Shown here piece after piece: positions 26,758-35,510 of a stretch of DNA of 64,000 bases. Under the pieces are notes generated by a model. It was given only the letters and a program-made list of their open reading frames with translations. It made no database searches and was not told the origin of the DNA. Source of the DNA: Nostoc sp. TCL26-01 (GTDB lineage: Bacteria > Cyanobacteriota > Cyanobacteriia > Cyanobacteriales > Nostocaceae); the NCBI RefSeq assembly GCF_013393945.1, contig NZ_CP040297.1, forward strand, positions 310,001 through 374,000. The letters run 5' to 3'. A program made the translations under genes and the position numbers. The first letter of the stretch is position 1; each line of letters opens with the position of its first letter.

Positions 26758-27669
26758 ATGATTGACCACGACCGTTTATTTAAAGAACTAATTTCCACAT
26801 TTTTTCTCGAATTTTTAGAATTATTTTTCCCCCAAGTAACTGCATATCTAGAACCAGACTCACTAACATTTTTAGATAAAGAAGTATTCACCGATATTAC
26901 AGCAGGTGAACAATACGAAGCTGATTTAGTAGCCAAAATCCGATTTAGAGGACAAGAAACATTCTTTCTCGTACATATCGAAAATCAGTCATATTCACAA
27001 ACTGAATTTGGACGGAGGATGTTTACTTATTTTGCTCGACTATTTGAAAAACATGGATTACCTGTCTATCCCATAGTCATCTTTTCCTATGACACTCCTC
27101 ACAAGCCCCAAACAGATACTTATCGTGTCACATTTCCCGACAAAACGGTGCTGGAATTTAACTATGGAGTAGTGCAACTCAATCAATTGAACTGGCGTGA
27201 CTTTTTAGAGCAAGAAAATCCTGTTGCCAGTGCGCTCATGTCTAAAATGAGGATAGCACCATCAGACCGTCCCAAAGTCAAGGCTGAATGTTTACGATTA
27301 TTGGCAACTTTACGGCTCAATCCAGCAAAAATGAAACTGATTTCTGGGTTTGTTGATACCTATCTGAGACTAAATGCAGCAGAAACAGAGATTTTTCAAA
27401 CAGAGATTGCTAAATTTGAACTTGTTAAACAAGAGGTAGTTATGGAAATTGTGACTAGCTGGCAATTACAAGGAAGAGAAGAAGGACGACAAGAAGGACG
27501 ACAAGAAATAGTTATGCGACAGCTTAAAAGGAAAGTTGGTGCAGTTACATCTGAATTAGAAGAACGAATTGGCAAATTATCACCGACTCAGGTGGAAGAT
27601 TTAGCTGATGCTTTGTTAGATTTTACAAATTTAGATGATTTAGTAGCTTGGTTAAATAGTCATAACTGA
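26758..27669 (+). CDS. Rpn-type PD-(D/E)XK nuclease protein with DUF4351 tail
   Basis: A 303-residue protein. The N-terminal part starts DHDRLFKELISTFF and contains the nuclease-like EADLVAKIRF...HIENQS (about 55-80), as in Rpn/transposase-like proteins. Residues of about 235-250 are a short Gly-Arg-Gln-Glu repeat (GREEGRQEGRQE), and the end is a DUF4351 domain (VMRQLKRKVGAVTSELEERI ... LADALLDFTNLDDLVAWL). Rpn relatives in E. coli promote RecA-independent recombination; the role here is unknown. A paralogue of the tail lies at 34488-35438. Confidence 0.8.
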   Translation: MIDHDRLFKELISTFFLEFLELFFPQVTAYLEPDSLTFLDKEVFTDITAGEQYEADLVAKIRFRGQETFFLVHIENQSYSQTEFGRRMFTYFARLFEKHGLPVYPIVIFSYDTPHKPQTDTYRVTFPDKTVLEFNYGVVQLNQLNWRDFLEQENPVASALMSKMRIAPSDRPKVKAECLRLLATLRLNPAKMKLISGFVDTYLRLNAAETEIFQTEIAKFELVKQEVVMEIVTSWQLQGREEGRQEGRQEIVMRQLKRKVGAVTSELEERIGKLSPTQVEDLADALLDFTNLDDLVAWLNSHN

Positions 27670-27719
27670 ATATCAAGCACAACATTGTCAAGCGATGAAC
27701 TACACCTGATCGGCGGTCA

Positions 27720-27880
27720 TCGCCTACGTAAGCTAACACACATTCCATATACAAGCGATCGCTTTCGTGATGAGTTGGAAAAGTAGTAGCGTGTCGTTGG
27801 CGCTAGCCTCTCGTAGAGAAGACAAAAGTTGCTTATGGGGGTTTCCCCGCCCGGCAAACTTTTCAAGACGAATTTTGAAT
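27720..27880. repeat. Dispersed repeat fragments between DUF4351 and helicase genes
   Basis: The gap includes GCCTCTCGTAGAGAAG (about 27805), also found inside the 61-bp inverted repeats at 47764 and 54006, and an AACTTTTCAAGAC block also seen near 42615. No gene is present. Confidence 0.55.
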
Positions 27881-27885
27881 TGGTA

Positions 27886-30561
27886 TTATTCCACCACCTC
27901 ATTGACTGGGAATCGATCAATTAACTGCATCGCCCGGTAGGCATTGCGCTGTAGGGCATCTGGTAAATGGGGAACGTGGGGAATTTGGGATAGTAAATCC
28001 AAAGTCCGGCGTAAAATTCGTACCACATCACCTTCATCTAAGGTGGTGTTTTCGCATAGTTCTGTCCACAGGGTTCCTAATGCCCATTGTTCGACAAGGG
28101 CTATCAAGCCAATGTAGCGATTTTCTAAACCCACTGGCAAAGCTACACCATGTCGATACTGCACCTTCAAAACAGCCCGACGGATTTTTTGTAACCTTGC
28201 CCAGGCATCATCTACTTCTGAAGCCAGGTTGAAGTTGACTCTGCTATCGGGGCGGGGGGTTTCGGTGACTAAAGCGGCGACGGTGGCAGCTAAATGCTGG
28301 GGGTCTAAGTTGTCTAACTCACCGCTAGCTAGTGCTAAACCCAGCCACAGTTCATTTTCTCCCCGAATAGCGGCAGCGATTTGTCCTAGTTGGGTGGGTA
28401 CGAGGTTATCTAAGCAATCAAATTCCTGCAAAATTGTAATCAGATTGAGAAACTCTTCCCAGTGACGTTGAGATTGTTGCTCGACTTGGGCTTGCATCTC
28501 TTCTAGTTCGGCTTCCAGTTCCACATATCTGGCTCGACGTTTGAAGATAGCAGCAACATCACCTGATTGATGGATGGGGTGAGCTTCTATTTGGGCTTGG
28601 ATGGCAGTGGTGCGGCTGAGTTGTTCGGCTACCTCTGGGGACAGATGCAGGGATGCTTCCGGGTCGGGGATACTTTGAGCGATCGCCATTGTTGCCACAT
28701 CACCTCTTCTTGACTGTCCTGGCTTCAGCATCAACTCTGGTGGTGGCAAAATATCTGGTGAAACTTCCACACGGGGTAACTCGGCATATAAGTCAACCAC
28801 ATCTTCATTGGTGGCAACATACCAGCGATTATCTTGTCCCAAACATACCAAGTATGGGCTAGCACCGGAGGTTTTACCAACCAACACTGCTGTTACAGGT
28901 GAGAAGACTGTAATATTTTTCCCCTTCAGGCTCAAGAGTGTACCGGAAATCGCAAAGTCCAAGAGCATTTTGATTTGTTCTTGTCGCTCATCATCAGCTT
29001 GCTCTTGCAGGGTTTTTAACAGTTGGCGTTCTACTTTTAAGCGTTGGCGCAATTTTTCATAAATAGCCAATTCATTTTCATCAACGGCAGCGATTTGCTC
29101 ATGTAAGCGGGCTAATTCGGCTTGCAGGTCGGTAATTTGGTCGTAATCTGGTCTTAAATGCAAAGTTGCCATATACTGCCCAAAACTGCGTTCAATCAGT
29201 TCCTTGGCTTGCTCGATGGTGTGGGTTTGCAGTAAGTTTAAAACCATGCCGTAGCTGGGTGTAAACTGACTTACCAAAGGATCTGGTTTGGATGTGGCTA
29301 AATAGGCTGCTTCCTTGGAACCTTCAAAGGGAGTCTGCACTGTTACCACATGGCCTTGTTCATCCATCCCCCGACGGCCAGCCCTACCCGCCATTTGTAA
29401 GAATTCCGAAGCGTTTAATAGGCGGTGTCCGGTGTCAGTACGTTTGGAGAGGGTGGAAATAACTGTTGTCCGGGCAGGCATATTAATCCCGGCGGCTAAG
29501 GTTTCCGTGGCAAAGACGACTTTAATTAGCCCTTGTTGAAACAGTTCTTCTACTAATACCTTCCAAGCTGGCAAAATCCCGGCGTGGTGAGCCGCAATTC
29601 CTCGGTAGAGGGGGGCAATTTGTCCAGAACGCCCAGCTTCAGGGTTGCGGCTTAAAAATTCATCAATTTGCTGCCGCAGTATTTGCGATTCATCATTGTT
29701 CACTAGCCACAAATCACCCACCTCAGCCACGGCTTTATCACATCCCCGGCGGCTGAAGATAAAGTAAATCGCCGGTAGCATATCCCGTTGTTGTAGCTGG
29801 CTGAGAGTGTAGACAATGGAGGGGGCTTCTGGCCTGCCATTTTTGCCTCTATCCCCTTGCCTCTTTTTACCTCTGTTTGCCAAACGGGGGTTAATTTTGG
29901 TTTTAGTATCATTCAATAGGGGGAATAATCCTTTGGGATTGCAATAGTAAAATTCCAAAGGAACGGGGCGAAAATCTGAGTAAATCAGATCAGTGGGGCC
30001 ATGAACGCGATTTAGCCAGTCGGTGAGTTGATCACTATTAGCCACCGTGGCTGACAGGGCAACTAATTGGACTTCACGGGGGCAATAGATGATCGATTCT
30101 TCCCAAACTGTACCTCGTTGGCGATCGTTCATGTAGTGGCATTCATCTAACACCACGGCTTCTACATCGACGAGAGAGATACCGACTTGCCCGATAGGCG
30201 TGCCATAGAGCATATTCCGAAAAATCTCTGTGGTCATGACTAAAATGGGTGCATCTCTGTTGATAGAAGCATCTCCAGTCAACAACCCCACATCATCAAA
30301 GCCAAATTTTTCTCGGAAGTCACGTAATTTTTGGTTGGACAACGCCTTCAAGGGAGTGGTGTAAAACACCCGTTTCCCCCGTGCTAAGGCACGATAAATG
30401 GCATATTCCCCGACTAATGTTTTGCCCGAACCAGTGGGCGCACACACAACAACAGAGCGTCCGGCGTTAAGGGACGCGATCGCATCTTTTTGAAACTGAT
30501 CTAGATCAAAGGGAAATATTGACCCTAAGTCTATTTCTTGGGAAGGCGCGGGGTAATTCAC
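27886..30561 (-). CDS. Ski2-like DEAD/DEAH-box RNA helicase with DSHCT domain
   Basis: An 891-residue superfamily 2 helicase related to Ski2/Mtr4 and the plastid helicase ISE2. Walker A is APTGSGKT (41-48), the DECH box is at 139-142 (VVLDECHYMND), motif V-like FATETLAAGINMPARTTVIS and motif VI QMAGRAGRRGMDEQG follow, and the C-terminal third is the arch/DSHCT region. A likely role is RNA unwinding in processing or decay. A short basic low-complexity stretch (about residue 230, GKKRQGDRGKNGRPE) sits between the helicase lobes and may derive from repeat DNA. Translation starts at GTG 30561. Confidence 0.9.
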   Translation of the reverse strand: MNYPAPSQEIDLGSIFPFDLDQFQKDAIASLNAGRSVVVCAPTGSGKTLVGEYAIYRALARGKRVFYTTPLKALSNQKLRDFREKFGFDDVGLLTGDASINRDAPILVMTTEIFRNMLYGTPIGQVGISLVDVEAVVLDECHYMNDRQRGTVWEESIIYCPREVQLVALSATVANSDQLTDWLNRVHGPTDLIYSDFRPVPLEFYYCNPKGLFPLLNDTKTKINPRLANRGKKRQGDRGKNGRPEAPSIVYTLSQLQQRDMLPAIYFIFSRRGCDKAVAEVGDLWLVNNDESQILRQQIDEFLSRNPEAGRSGQIAPLYRGIAAHHAGILPAWKVLVEELFQQGLIKVVFATETLAAGINMPARTTVISTLSKRTDTGHRLLNASEFLQMAGRAGRRGMDEQGHVVTVQTPFEGSKEAAYLATSKPDPLVSQFTPSYGMVLNLLQTHTIEQAKELIERSFGQYMATLHLRPDYDQITDLQAELARLHEQIAAVDENELAIYEKLRQRLKVERQLLKTLQEQADDERQEQIKMLLDFAISGTLLSLKGKNITVFSPVTAVLVGKTSGASPYLVCLGQDNRWYVATNEDVVDLYAELPRVEVSPDILPPPELMLKPGQSRRGDVATMAIAQSIPDPEASLHLSPEVAEQLSRTTAIQAQIEAHPIHQSGDVAAIFKRRARYVELEAELEEMQAQVEQQSQRHWEEFLNLITILQEFDCLDNLVPTQLGQIAAAIRGENELWLGLALASGELDNLDPQHLAATVAALVTETPRPDSRVNFNLASEVDDAWARLQKIRRAVLKVQYRHGVALPVGLENRYIGLIALVEQWALGTLWTELCENTTLDEGDVVRILRRTLDLLSQIPHVPHLPDALQRNAYRAMQLIDRFPVNEVVE

Positions 30562-30624
30562 TCAATTAATTTTGCAACCAGACTGTTTACTATATTAACG
30601 AGTCTTTTGTCAACTTCGACATTA

Positions 30625-30672
30625 GTTATGAGTCAATAGTCAATAGTCATTGGTCAATAGTCAATGGTCATT
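30625..30672. repeat. TCAATAG/TCATTGG heptamer STRR
   Basis: Direct copies of AGTCAAT and GGTCATT just upstream of palindromic copy B and of the helicase start. Confidence 0.8.
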
Positions 30673-30675
30673 ACC

Positions 30676-30799
30676 TGTATTTCTCAAAAAACGGTAGGGG
30701 CGGGTTCACAAATATGCTTCAATCATTCACGAATATCTGGTTAACCCGCCCCTACAGTCTCTGGACTTCGGTTTGATAAATTTCGTGAGAAATTCGGGA
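30676..30799 (-). repeat. Palindromic repeat family, copy B (inverted)
   Basis: Arms GTAGGGGCGGGTT (30694-30706) and AACCCGCCCCTAC (30743-30755), with the flanks in reverse order relative to copy A: TGTATTTCTCAAAAAACG on the left and GGACTTCGGTTTGATAAATT on the right. This shows the family moves or recombines in both orientations. Confidence 0.85.
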
Positions 30800-30860
30800 T
30801 TAGTCAATGGGTTATTAGTTTCTAAGTTTGGATCTTTAGCATTTGGTGATTTCTTCAGCT

Positions 30861-33800
30861 TTAAGCAGCGATCGCTAGATCAGCAGTAGTCAAACTAGGT
30901 AAAGTAATCAAGTTGGCAAACTCTGCACCAGTACCTAAACCCGCCGCACTACCGTTTTGGTTATAGTACAGACTGCCACTACCAATGCTGTAAACTAGGA
31001 AGGCGGTACTAGTGGCGACTAAATCATCATCTTCGACGAGCGTAAAATCTGACGCTTGACTTAACCCATCACCTACAACACTACTCAAAGCGGTAAATGT
31101 CTTTTTACTCAACACCAATTTATCAATTCCTGGGGTAAAGTCAGTCAGGATATCAAGCCCAAAATCCCCACTCGTAAAAGCTTGTCCACTACTATACAAG
31201 AAGCGATCGCTCTCTGTTCCACCAGTCAAGATATCATTACCTGCCCCGCCAATCAACGTATCTGCGCCACCTCTACCTGTTAACACATCATTGCCATTGC
31301 CCCCAGTCAGGGTATTATTGAGGCTATTACCAATCAGGCGATCGCTACTATTACTACCAATGACGTTTTCTATGACATTGTTGGCAGATAGGGTCAATTT
31401 CAAGTTACTGTTGACTGTCTGAGTATTAGTTGCACCTAAGTTAAGGCGTACTCCACTATTGCTACTACTAAAGTTAATGGTATCATTGCCGCCTGTGGTG
31501 ATTTCTTGAATGCGATCGCTACCCAATGGCGTAGAGGGATTAAATCTGTAAGTATCGTCCCCATTTCCCCCAGCCAAAAGATTATTCCCACTATTCCCCG
31601 TCAATATATTATTACCACTGTTACCAGTAGCGTTAATATTGTCAGTGCCAATCAGGGTTATATTCTCAATCCCATCCGCTAAGGTGGTAGTAGTGCTGGC
31701 TTGTAAAGTGTCAGTAATCGTGACAGTGCCAGAAGCTTTTTGTAAGGTAGCATTGCTAGGGCTAGAAAGATTAACCCTAAAGGTTTCGTTAACTTCGTTG
31801 AGATTATCGTTGAGGATGGCAACAGTAATTATTGCCGTGGTAGTGTTGGCAGCGAAAGTTAAAGTACCACTGCGGCCGGTATAGTCGATATTGGCAGTAG
31901 CAGTATTAGCCGCCGTCGTGTAGTTCACCGTGACTGGTTGACTAAAAGCACTGCTGAGGGTGACAGTTAACACAGCTTGAGTAGTTTGCCCCTCTACAAC
32001 AGTGATATCGTTGATTGAAAGAGTGGGAAGAGTGGGTGTGTCATCATTGAGGATAGTTGCTAATGCTTGATTATCGCTAATCGTCGCATTAGTGGCATTG
32101 CTGAGATTGACAAAAAAGGTTTCGTTAGCTTCAACTGTGGTATCACCAGTCACGGCAACAGTGAAAGTTTTACTGATATCGCCGGGATTGAAAGTTAATG
32201 TACCAGTCGTAGCGGTGTAGTCACTGCCGGCTGTAGCCGTACCGTTAGCTGTCGCATAGTTAACATTAATCGTTTTTTCACTAGCAGCCGATAGAGTCAC
32301 AGTGAAGGTGGTGTTAGTAGTACCGCTATTGCCTTCATTGCGACTAACATCAGCAATAGCAATGGTAGGATTAGCATCATCATCGATGATTGTTCCCAAC
32401 CCTTGGTTATCAGCAATGGTAGCCCCAAAAGGATTACTGAGGTTGACAAAAAAGGTTTGATTAGGTTCAGCGATGATGTCACCATTCACAGCAACCGTGA
32501 TAGTTTTGCTGGTTTCCCCTGGGTTGAAAGTTAATATCCCGGTGGTTGAGGTATAGTCATTACCTGCTGTCGCTGTACCGTTAGCTGTCCCATAGTTAAC
32601 GGTGACAACAGAGGTACTGGCGGCAGAGAGAGTGACGGTAAAATTGGCGTTAGTTGTACCTGTGTTGCCTTCGGTAACGGTGACATTGTTGATGGTGAGA
32701 GTTGGTAGAGTCGCAGATTGTACTTCAAATGCACCGATATCTACTGTACCACCGCTTACTCTTGCCAAGCCCCGTTGGTCGAAGGGAGTGGGTTCTGTTT
32801 TGTCGCCATCACCATCTAAGTCTTGTGCATCAGCCGGAATTAAACTATTTTTACCAGCATTTATGGCAGGACTACCAGCGAGAAGAGCGTGAGTCAGGGT
32901 AAGTCCGCCGTTGTTTTGTAAAGAGCCGAGTCTAGGGTTAGAGTTGACAATATCCGAACCAGTGCCTACAGTGCCATCAGCACCAGTTAAGCTACCGATG
33001 AGGTTGTTATTGTTGCCATTGAATGTACCATCAAGATCAGGCGAATCACCTGCATTATTCACATTTCCTGCAACTATAGTATTTCTGAGATTGACTGTAC
33101 CTTGATAGTTACGAATGCCACCACCACTACTAATGATTATATCGTCAACAATATTTTTAGTAATGGTACTATTGAGGACATTAACGTTGCCCTGATAATT
33201 ATAGATACCACCACCGTCATCTGCTTTATTACCACTAATTGTGGTGTTAATTAAAGCAAGTGAGCCACCACTATTGTATATACCACCACCAGAGCCGTAT
33301 GCTATGTTCGTATTGCCTCCACGATTACCAGAAATTGTGGAGTTAACTAAAGTGGCGCTCCCAGCGTTGTATATACCACCTCCATAATCATCACCAAAAT
33401 TATTACTGATTGTGGAGTTAAGCAGTAACAGCGTACCATCACGACCATTTTTAATGCCACCGCCACCAGACAAATAACCACTGACGCTGTTAAAAATAAC
33501 TGTGCTGCCGTTACGTAGTTGAGTAGTACCCAAGTTATCGATACCGCCACCATCTTCTGCATTGTTGCCAATGACGGTAGTATTGTTCAAGTCTAGAAAG
33601 CCATTGGACTGTACCCAAACTCCCCCACCAAAACTTCTAGTAGCTCCTCCTGTGACTACAACATTCTGTAAGCTTAATTGTCCACCACCGAGGACATGAA
33701 AAACGCGATCGCTATTTAATAAACCTGACGCATCAATAGTTGCCTCCTGCCCACCAACTGACGCAATATAAAGTACATTATTACGGCTCTTAATATCTAA

Positions 33801-33998
33801 ATCTCCTGTGAGGGAGTTATCTTCATTAATCCCATTTGAAGTTAGGGTGTAAGTTGCACCTCCAGTTAACTGAATTTCATATTCAGTATTGGGATTAGCA
33901 TTAGCAATTAAAATCGCATCCCGCAGAGATAACCCATTAGCCGCACTACCATCATTTTGATCGGCTGTAGTGTTGACTGTCAAAATGGTAATAGCCAT
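30861..33998 (-). CDS. Large secreted Calx-beta / RTX protein
   Basis: About 1045 residues. The N-terminal third (1-430) is a parallel beta-helix-like region with many SG(N)GG-I-N turns, ending in the FDQRGLARVSGGTVDIGAFE sequence typical of choice-of-anchor Q proteins. Three Calx-beta repeats follow (each with YxTANGTATAGxDYT-like text), then hemolysin-type calcium-binding nonapeptides (GGAGNDILTGG) and a C-terminal FTPGIDKLVLSKKTF block. RTX proteins leave by type I secretion without a signal peptide, which fits here. ATG 33998 has AAGGA seven bases upstream (complement of 34006-34010), favouring it over an upstream in-frame codon. A cell-surface or released role is likely. Confidence 0.88.
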   Translation of the reverse strand: MAITILTVNTTADQNDGSAANGLSLRDAILIANANPNTEYEIQLTGGATYTLTSNGINEDNSLTGDLDIKSRNNVLYIASVGGQEATIDASGLLNSDRVFHVLGGGQLSLQNVVVTGGATRSFGGGVWVQSNGFLDLNNTTVIGNNAEDGGGIDNLGTTQLRNGSTVIFNSVSGYLSGGGGIKNGRDGTLLLLNSTISNNFGDDYGGGIYNAGSATLVNSTISGNRGGNTNIAYGSGGGIYNSGGSLALINTTISGNKADDGGGIYNYQGNVNVLNSTITKNIVDDIIISSGGGIRNYQGTVNLRNTIVAGNVNNAGDSPDLDGTFNGNNNNLIGSLTGADGTVGTGSDIVNSNPRLGSLQNNGGLTLTHALLAGSPAINAGKNSLIPADAQDLDGDGDKTEPTPFDQRGLARVSGGTVDIGAFEVQSATLPTLTINNVTVTEGNTGTTNANFTVTLSAASTSVVTVNYGTANGTATAGNDYTSTTGILTFNPGETSKTITVAVNGDIIAEPNQTFFVNLSNPFGATIADNQGLGTIIDDDANPTIAIADVSRNEGNSGTTNTTFTVTLSAASEKTINVNYATANGTATAGSDYTATTGTLTFNPGDISKTFTVAVTGDTTVEANETFFVNLSNATNATISDNQALATILNDDTPTLPTLSINDITVVEGQTTQAVLTVTLSSAFSQPVTVNYTTAANTATANIDYTGRSGTLTFAANTTTAIITVAILNDNLNEVNETFRVNLSSPSNATLQKASGTVTITDTLQASTTTTLADGIENITLIGTDNINATGNSGNNILTGNSGNNLLAGGNGDDTYRFNPSTPLGSDRIQEITTGGNDTINFSSSNSGVRLNLGATNTQTVNSNLKLTLSANNVIENVIGSNSSDRLIGNSLNNTLTGGNGNDVLTGRGGADTLIGGAGNDILTGGTESDRFLYSSGQAFTSGDFGLDILTDFTPGIDKLVLSKKTFTALSSVVGDGLSQASDFTLVEDDDLVATSTAFLVYSIGSGSLYYNQNGSAAGLGTGAEFANLITLPSLTTADLAIAA

Positions 33999-34005
33999 AT
34001 CACTG

Positions 34006-34010
34006 TCCTT
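34006..34010 (-). promoter_or_regulatory. Shine-Dalgarno AAGGA deciding the RTX gene start
   Basis: The complement TCCTT lies seven bases before the ATG at 33998 and supports that start over one 24 codons further upstream. Confidence 0.6.
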
Positions 34011-34118
34011 ATCAATTACAAATATGATGATGGCAGTGTAAAAGTTATCTTGAATAGGCGAAATATCCAAATATGCAATTAAGATTGCAGAAAACTGTAT
34101 TGCTTATTAGTGGTTTGT

Positions 34119-34136
34119 AGGACTTATGCACTCAAC
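34119..34136. repeat. Solo terminal-repeat remnant of the ACTTACGCA MITE
   Basis: GGACTTATGCACTCAACC matches the outer end of the elements at 6213-6347 and 62501-62782 with one change. No second end was found nearby, so it looks like a decayed copy. Confidence 0.5.
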
Positions 34137-34351
34137 CAATATAGTGACTGTACCCATATTTTTACTGATGCTATGTGTCATATTATTTTCCTATAAAATT
34201 ATCAGTTTAGTTTTTGCATAATGCAAACATTCTTTTAAATTGTATTGACATTTCATGGAATTTTATGAAAAATTAGATACCCGACTTACTGGAATAAGTC
34301 AAGCGATCGCTACCATTACCACCAATTGCTTAGTAGTGGTTTGTACCATCA

Positions 34352-34478
34352 CTTAAATTTCTTACAACATTCTTGCAACCTAATTCCAAAGTCTGTAGGG
34401 ACGGGTTGACAGATATGCTCGAAAATTCACGAGTATTTTCGCTCAACCCGCCCCTACCGCTTGTGATGAATGCGGGTT
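34352..34478 (+). repeat. Palindromic repeat family, copy C (diverged)
   Basis: Arms GTAGGGACGGGTT (34395-34407) and AACCCGCCCCTAC (34445-34457) differ by one base, and the flanks are more degraded than in the other copies. It occupies most of the gap between the RTX and DUF4351 genes, together with a HIP1 site near 34304. Confidence 0.75.
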
Positions 34479-34487
34479 AAGTCCTAA

Positions 34488-35438
34488 TTACTGTTGGCTG
34501 AACCAAGCATCTAAATCAGCAACAGTAGTAAAATCTAGTAATGCTTCCCCTAGATTTTCTAACTGTTCAATAGATAACCCTTGAACTCGCTCAACTAATG
34601 AAGCATCAATTTCACCAATTCGCCGATTCAAAAGACGCAATATTAAGTCTTTTTTTCCTTCCTGTCTACCTTCCTGTCTACCTTCTTGTCTACCTTCTTG
34701 TCTACCTTCCTGTCTACCTTCTTGTCTGCCTTCCTGCTTGGCTTGTTCTCTATCTCTTTGATACAGTGGTTCTAATCGCATGATTAACTCCCGATCATCT
34801 GCTGTTAATTTTTGATTTACCCTCAAGTTTTCGCGCAAGTTGTAAACTAATTCAAGTGTAGCTTTCTGGTATGGATGATTTAATGGTAACTCCTGTAACT
34901 CAATGATTGCTTGTGACTGTACATTTCCTCTACCCAAAAGTCTTAACCATAAAGTTTCCGGAGTTATTGGTAGCTGGTGTATCGCTACAATTGCTGTCCG
35001 CAAAGCTTCTGCTAAAAAATGGACTCCTGATAGCCAATCTGGTTTTTGAATAGTAGCGAAACTAGATAATCTAGGTTGAGAAATGGTAGGGGTGAGAATC
35101 CACAATTTAGGAATTTCTGGTTGCTGAAGTTTGATGTTATTGGCTTTTGCTTCTCGTCGTAATAATGCTTTAACTTCTAATGATTTGAGAATACAGTCGC
35201 AGATTTCGTCGGTAGAGGCTGGATTGCGGAAGGGTTCTATAATTGCTGGATGTTCAGCAAATCTTCCTAGCAAACCCAAGATTTGTAAATTAAATTTTTG
35301 CTGTTTATGAGGAGTGAATAACACATCTATTTCTTTAATCTCTCCTGAGATTTTTGCTGATGCTGTGACTTCTCCGTAATTTTTGAGAAGTTCTTCTAGA
35401 TAGTCTTTGGCAAATTCGTCATGTATGAAGCGAGTCAT
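34488..35438 (-). CDS. Putative PD-(D/E)XK protein with GRQE repeat and DUF4351 tail
   Basis: 316 residues starting MTRFIHDEFAKDYLEELL, a common cyanobacterial type. The EIKEIDVLF segment (about residues 33-41) and a later KLWILTPT may form a nuclease-like core. Residues of about 232-262 are tandem EGRQ/GRQE units encoded by a 12-bp DNA repeat, expected to form a long charged helix. The C-terminal DUF4351 (LILRLLNRRIGEIDASLVER ... LGEALLDFTTVADLDAW) is paralogous to the tail at 26758-27669. The function is unknown. It sits between genes for exported proteins but has no signal peptide. Confidence 0.75.
   Translation of the reverse strand: MTRFIHDEFAKDYLEELLKNYGEVTASAKISGEIKEIDVLFTPHKQQKFNLQILGLLGRFAEHPAIIEPFRNPASTDEICDCILKSLEVKALLRREAKANNIKLQQPEIPKLWILTPTISQPRLSSFATIQKPDWLSGVHFLAEALRTAIVAIHQLPITPETLWLRLLGRGNVQSQAIIELQELPLNHPYQKATLELVYNLRENLRVNQKLTADDRELIMRLEPLYQRDREQAKQEGRQEGRQEGRQEGRQEGRQEGRQEGKKDLILRLLNRRIGEIDASLVERVQGLSIEQLENLGEALLDFTTVADLDAWFSQQ
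34658..34740. repeat. 12-bp coding tandem repeat (GRQE units)
   Basis: About seven copies of CTTCCTGTCTAC or CTTCTTGTCTAC on the plus strand, read on the minus strand as repeated Gly-Arg-Gln-Glu. The unit is a multiple of three, so copy-number change would keep the frame. Confidence 0.88.
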
Positions 35439-35510
35439 TTAATTGCAAATCTGGTCTGATTTTTAAGATATTTAATGATTTTATAAGATATTAATTCACC
35501 AAAAATAAAA

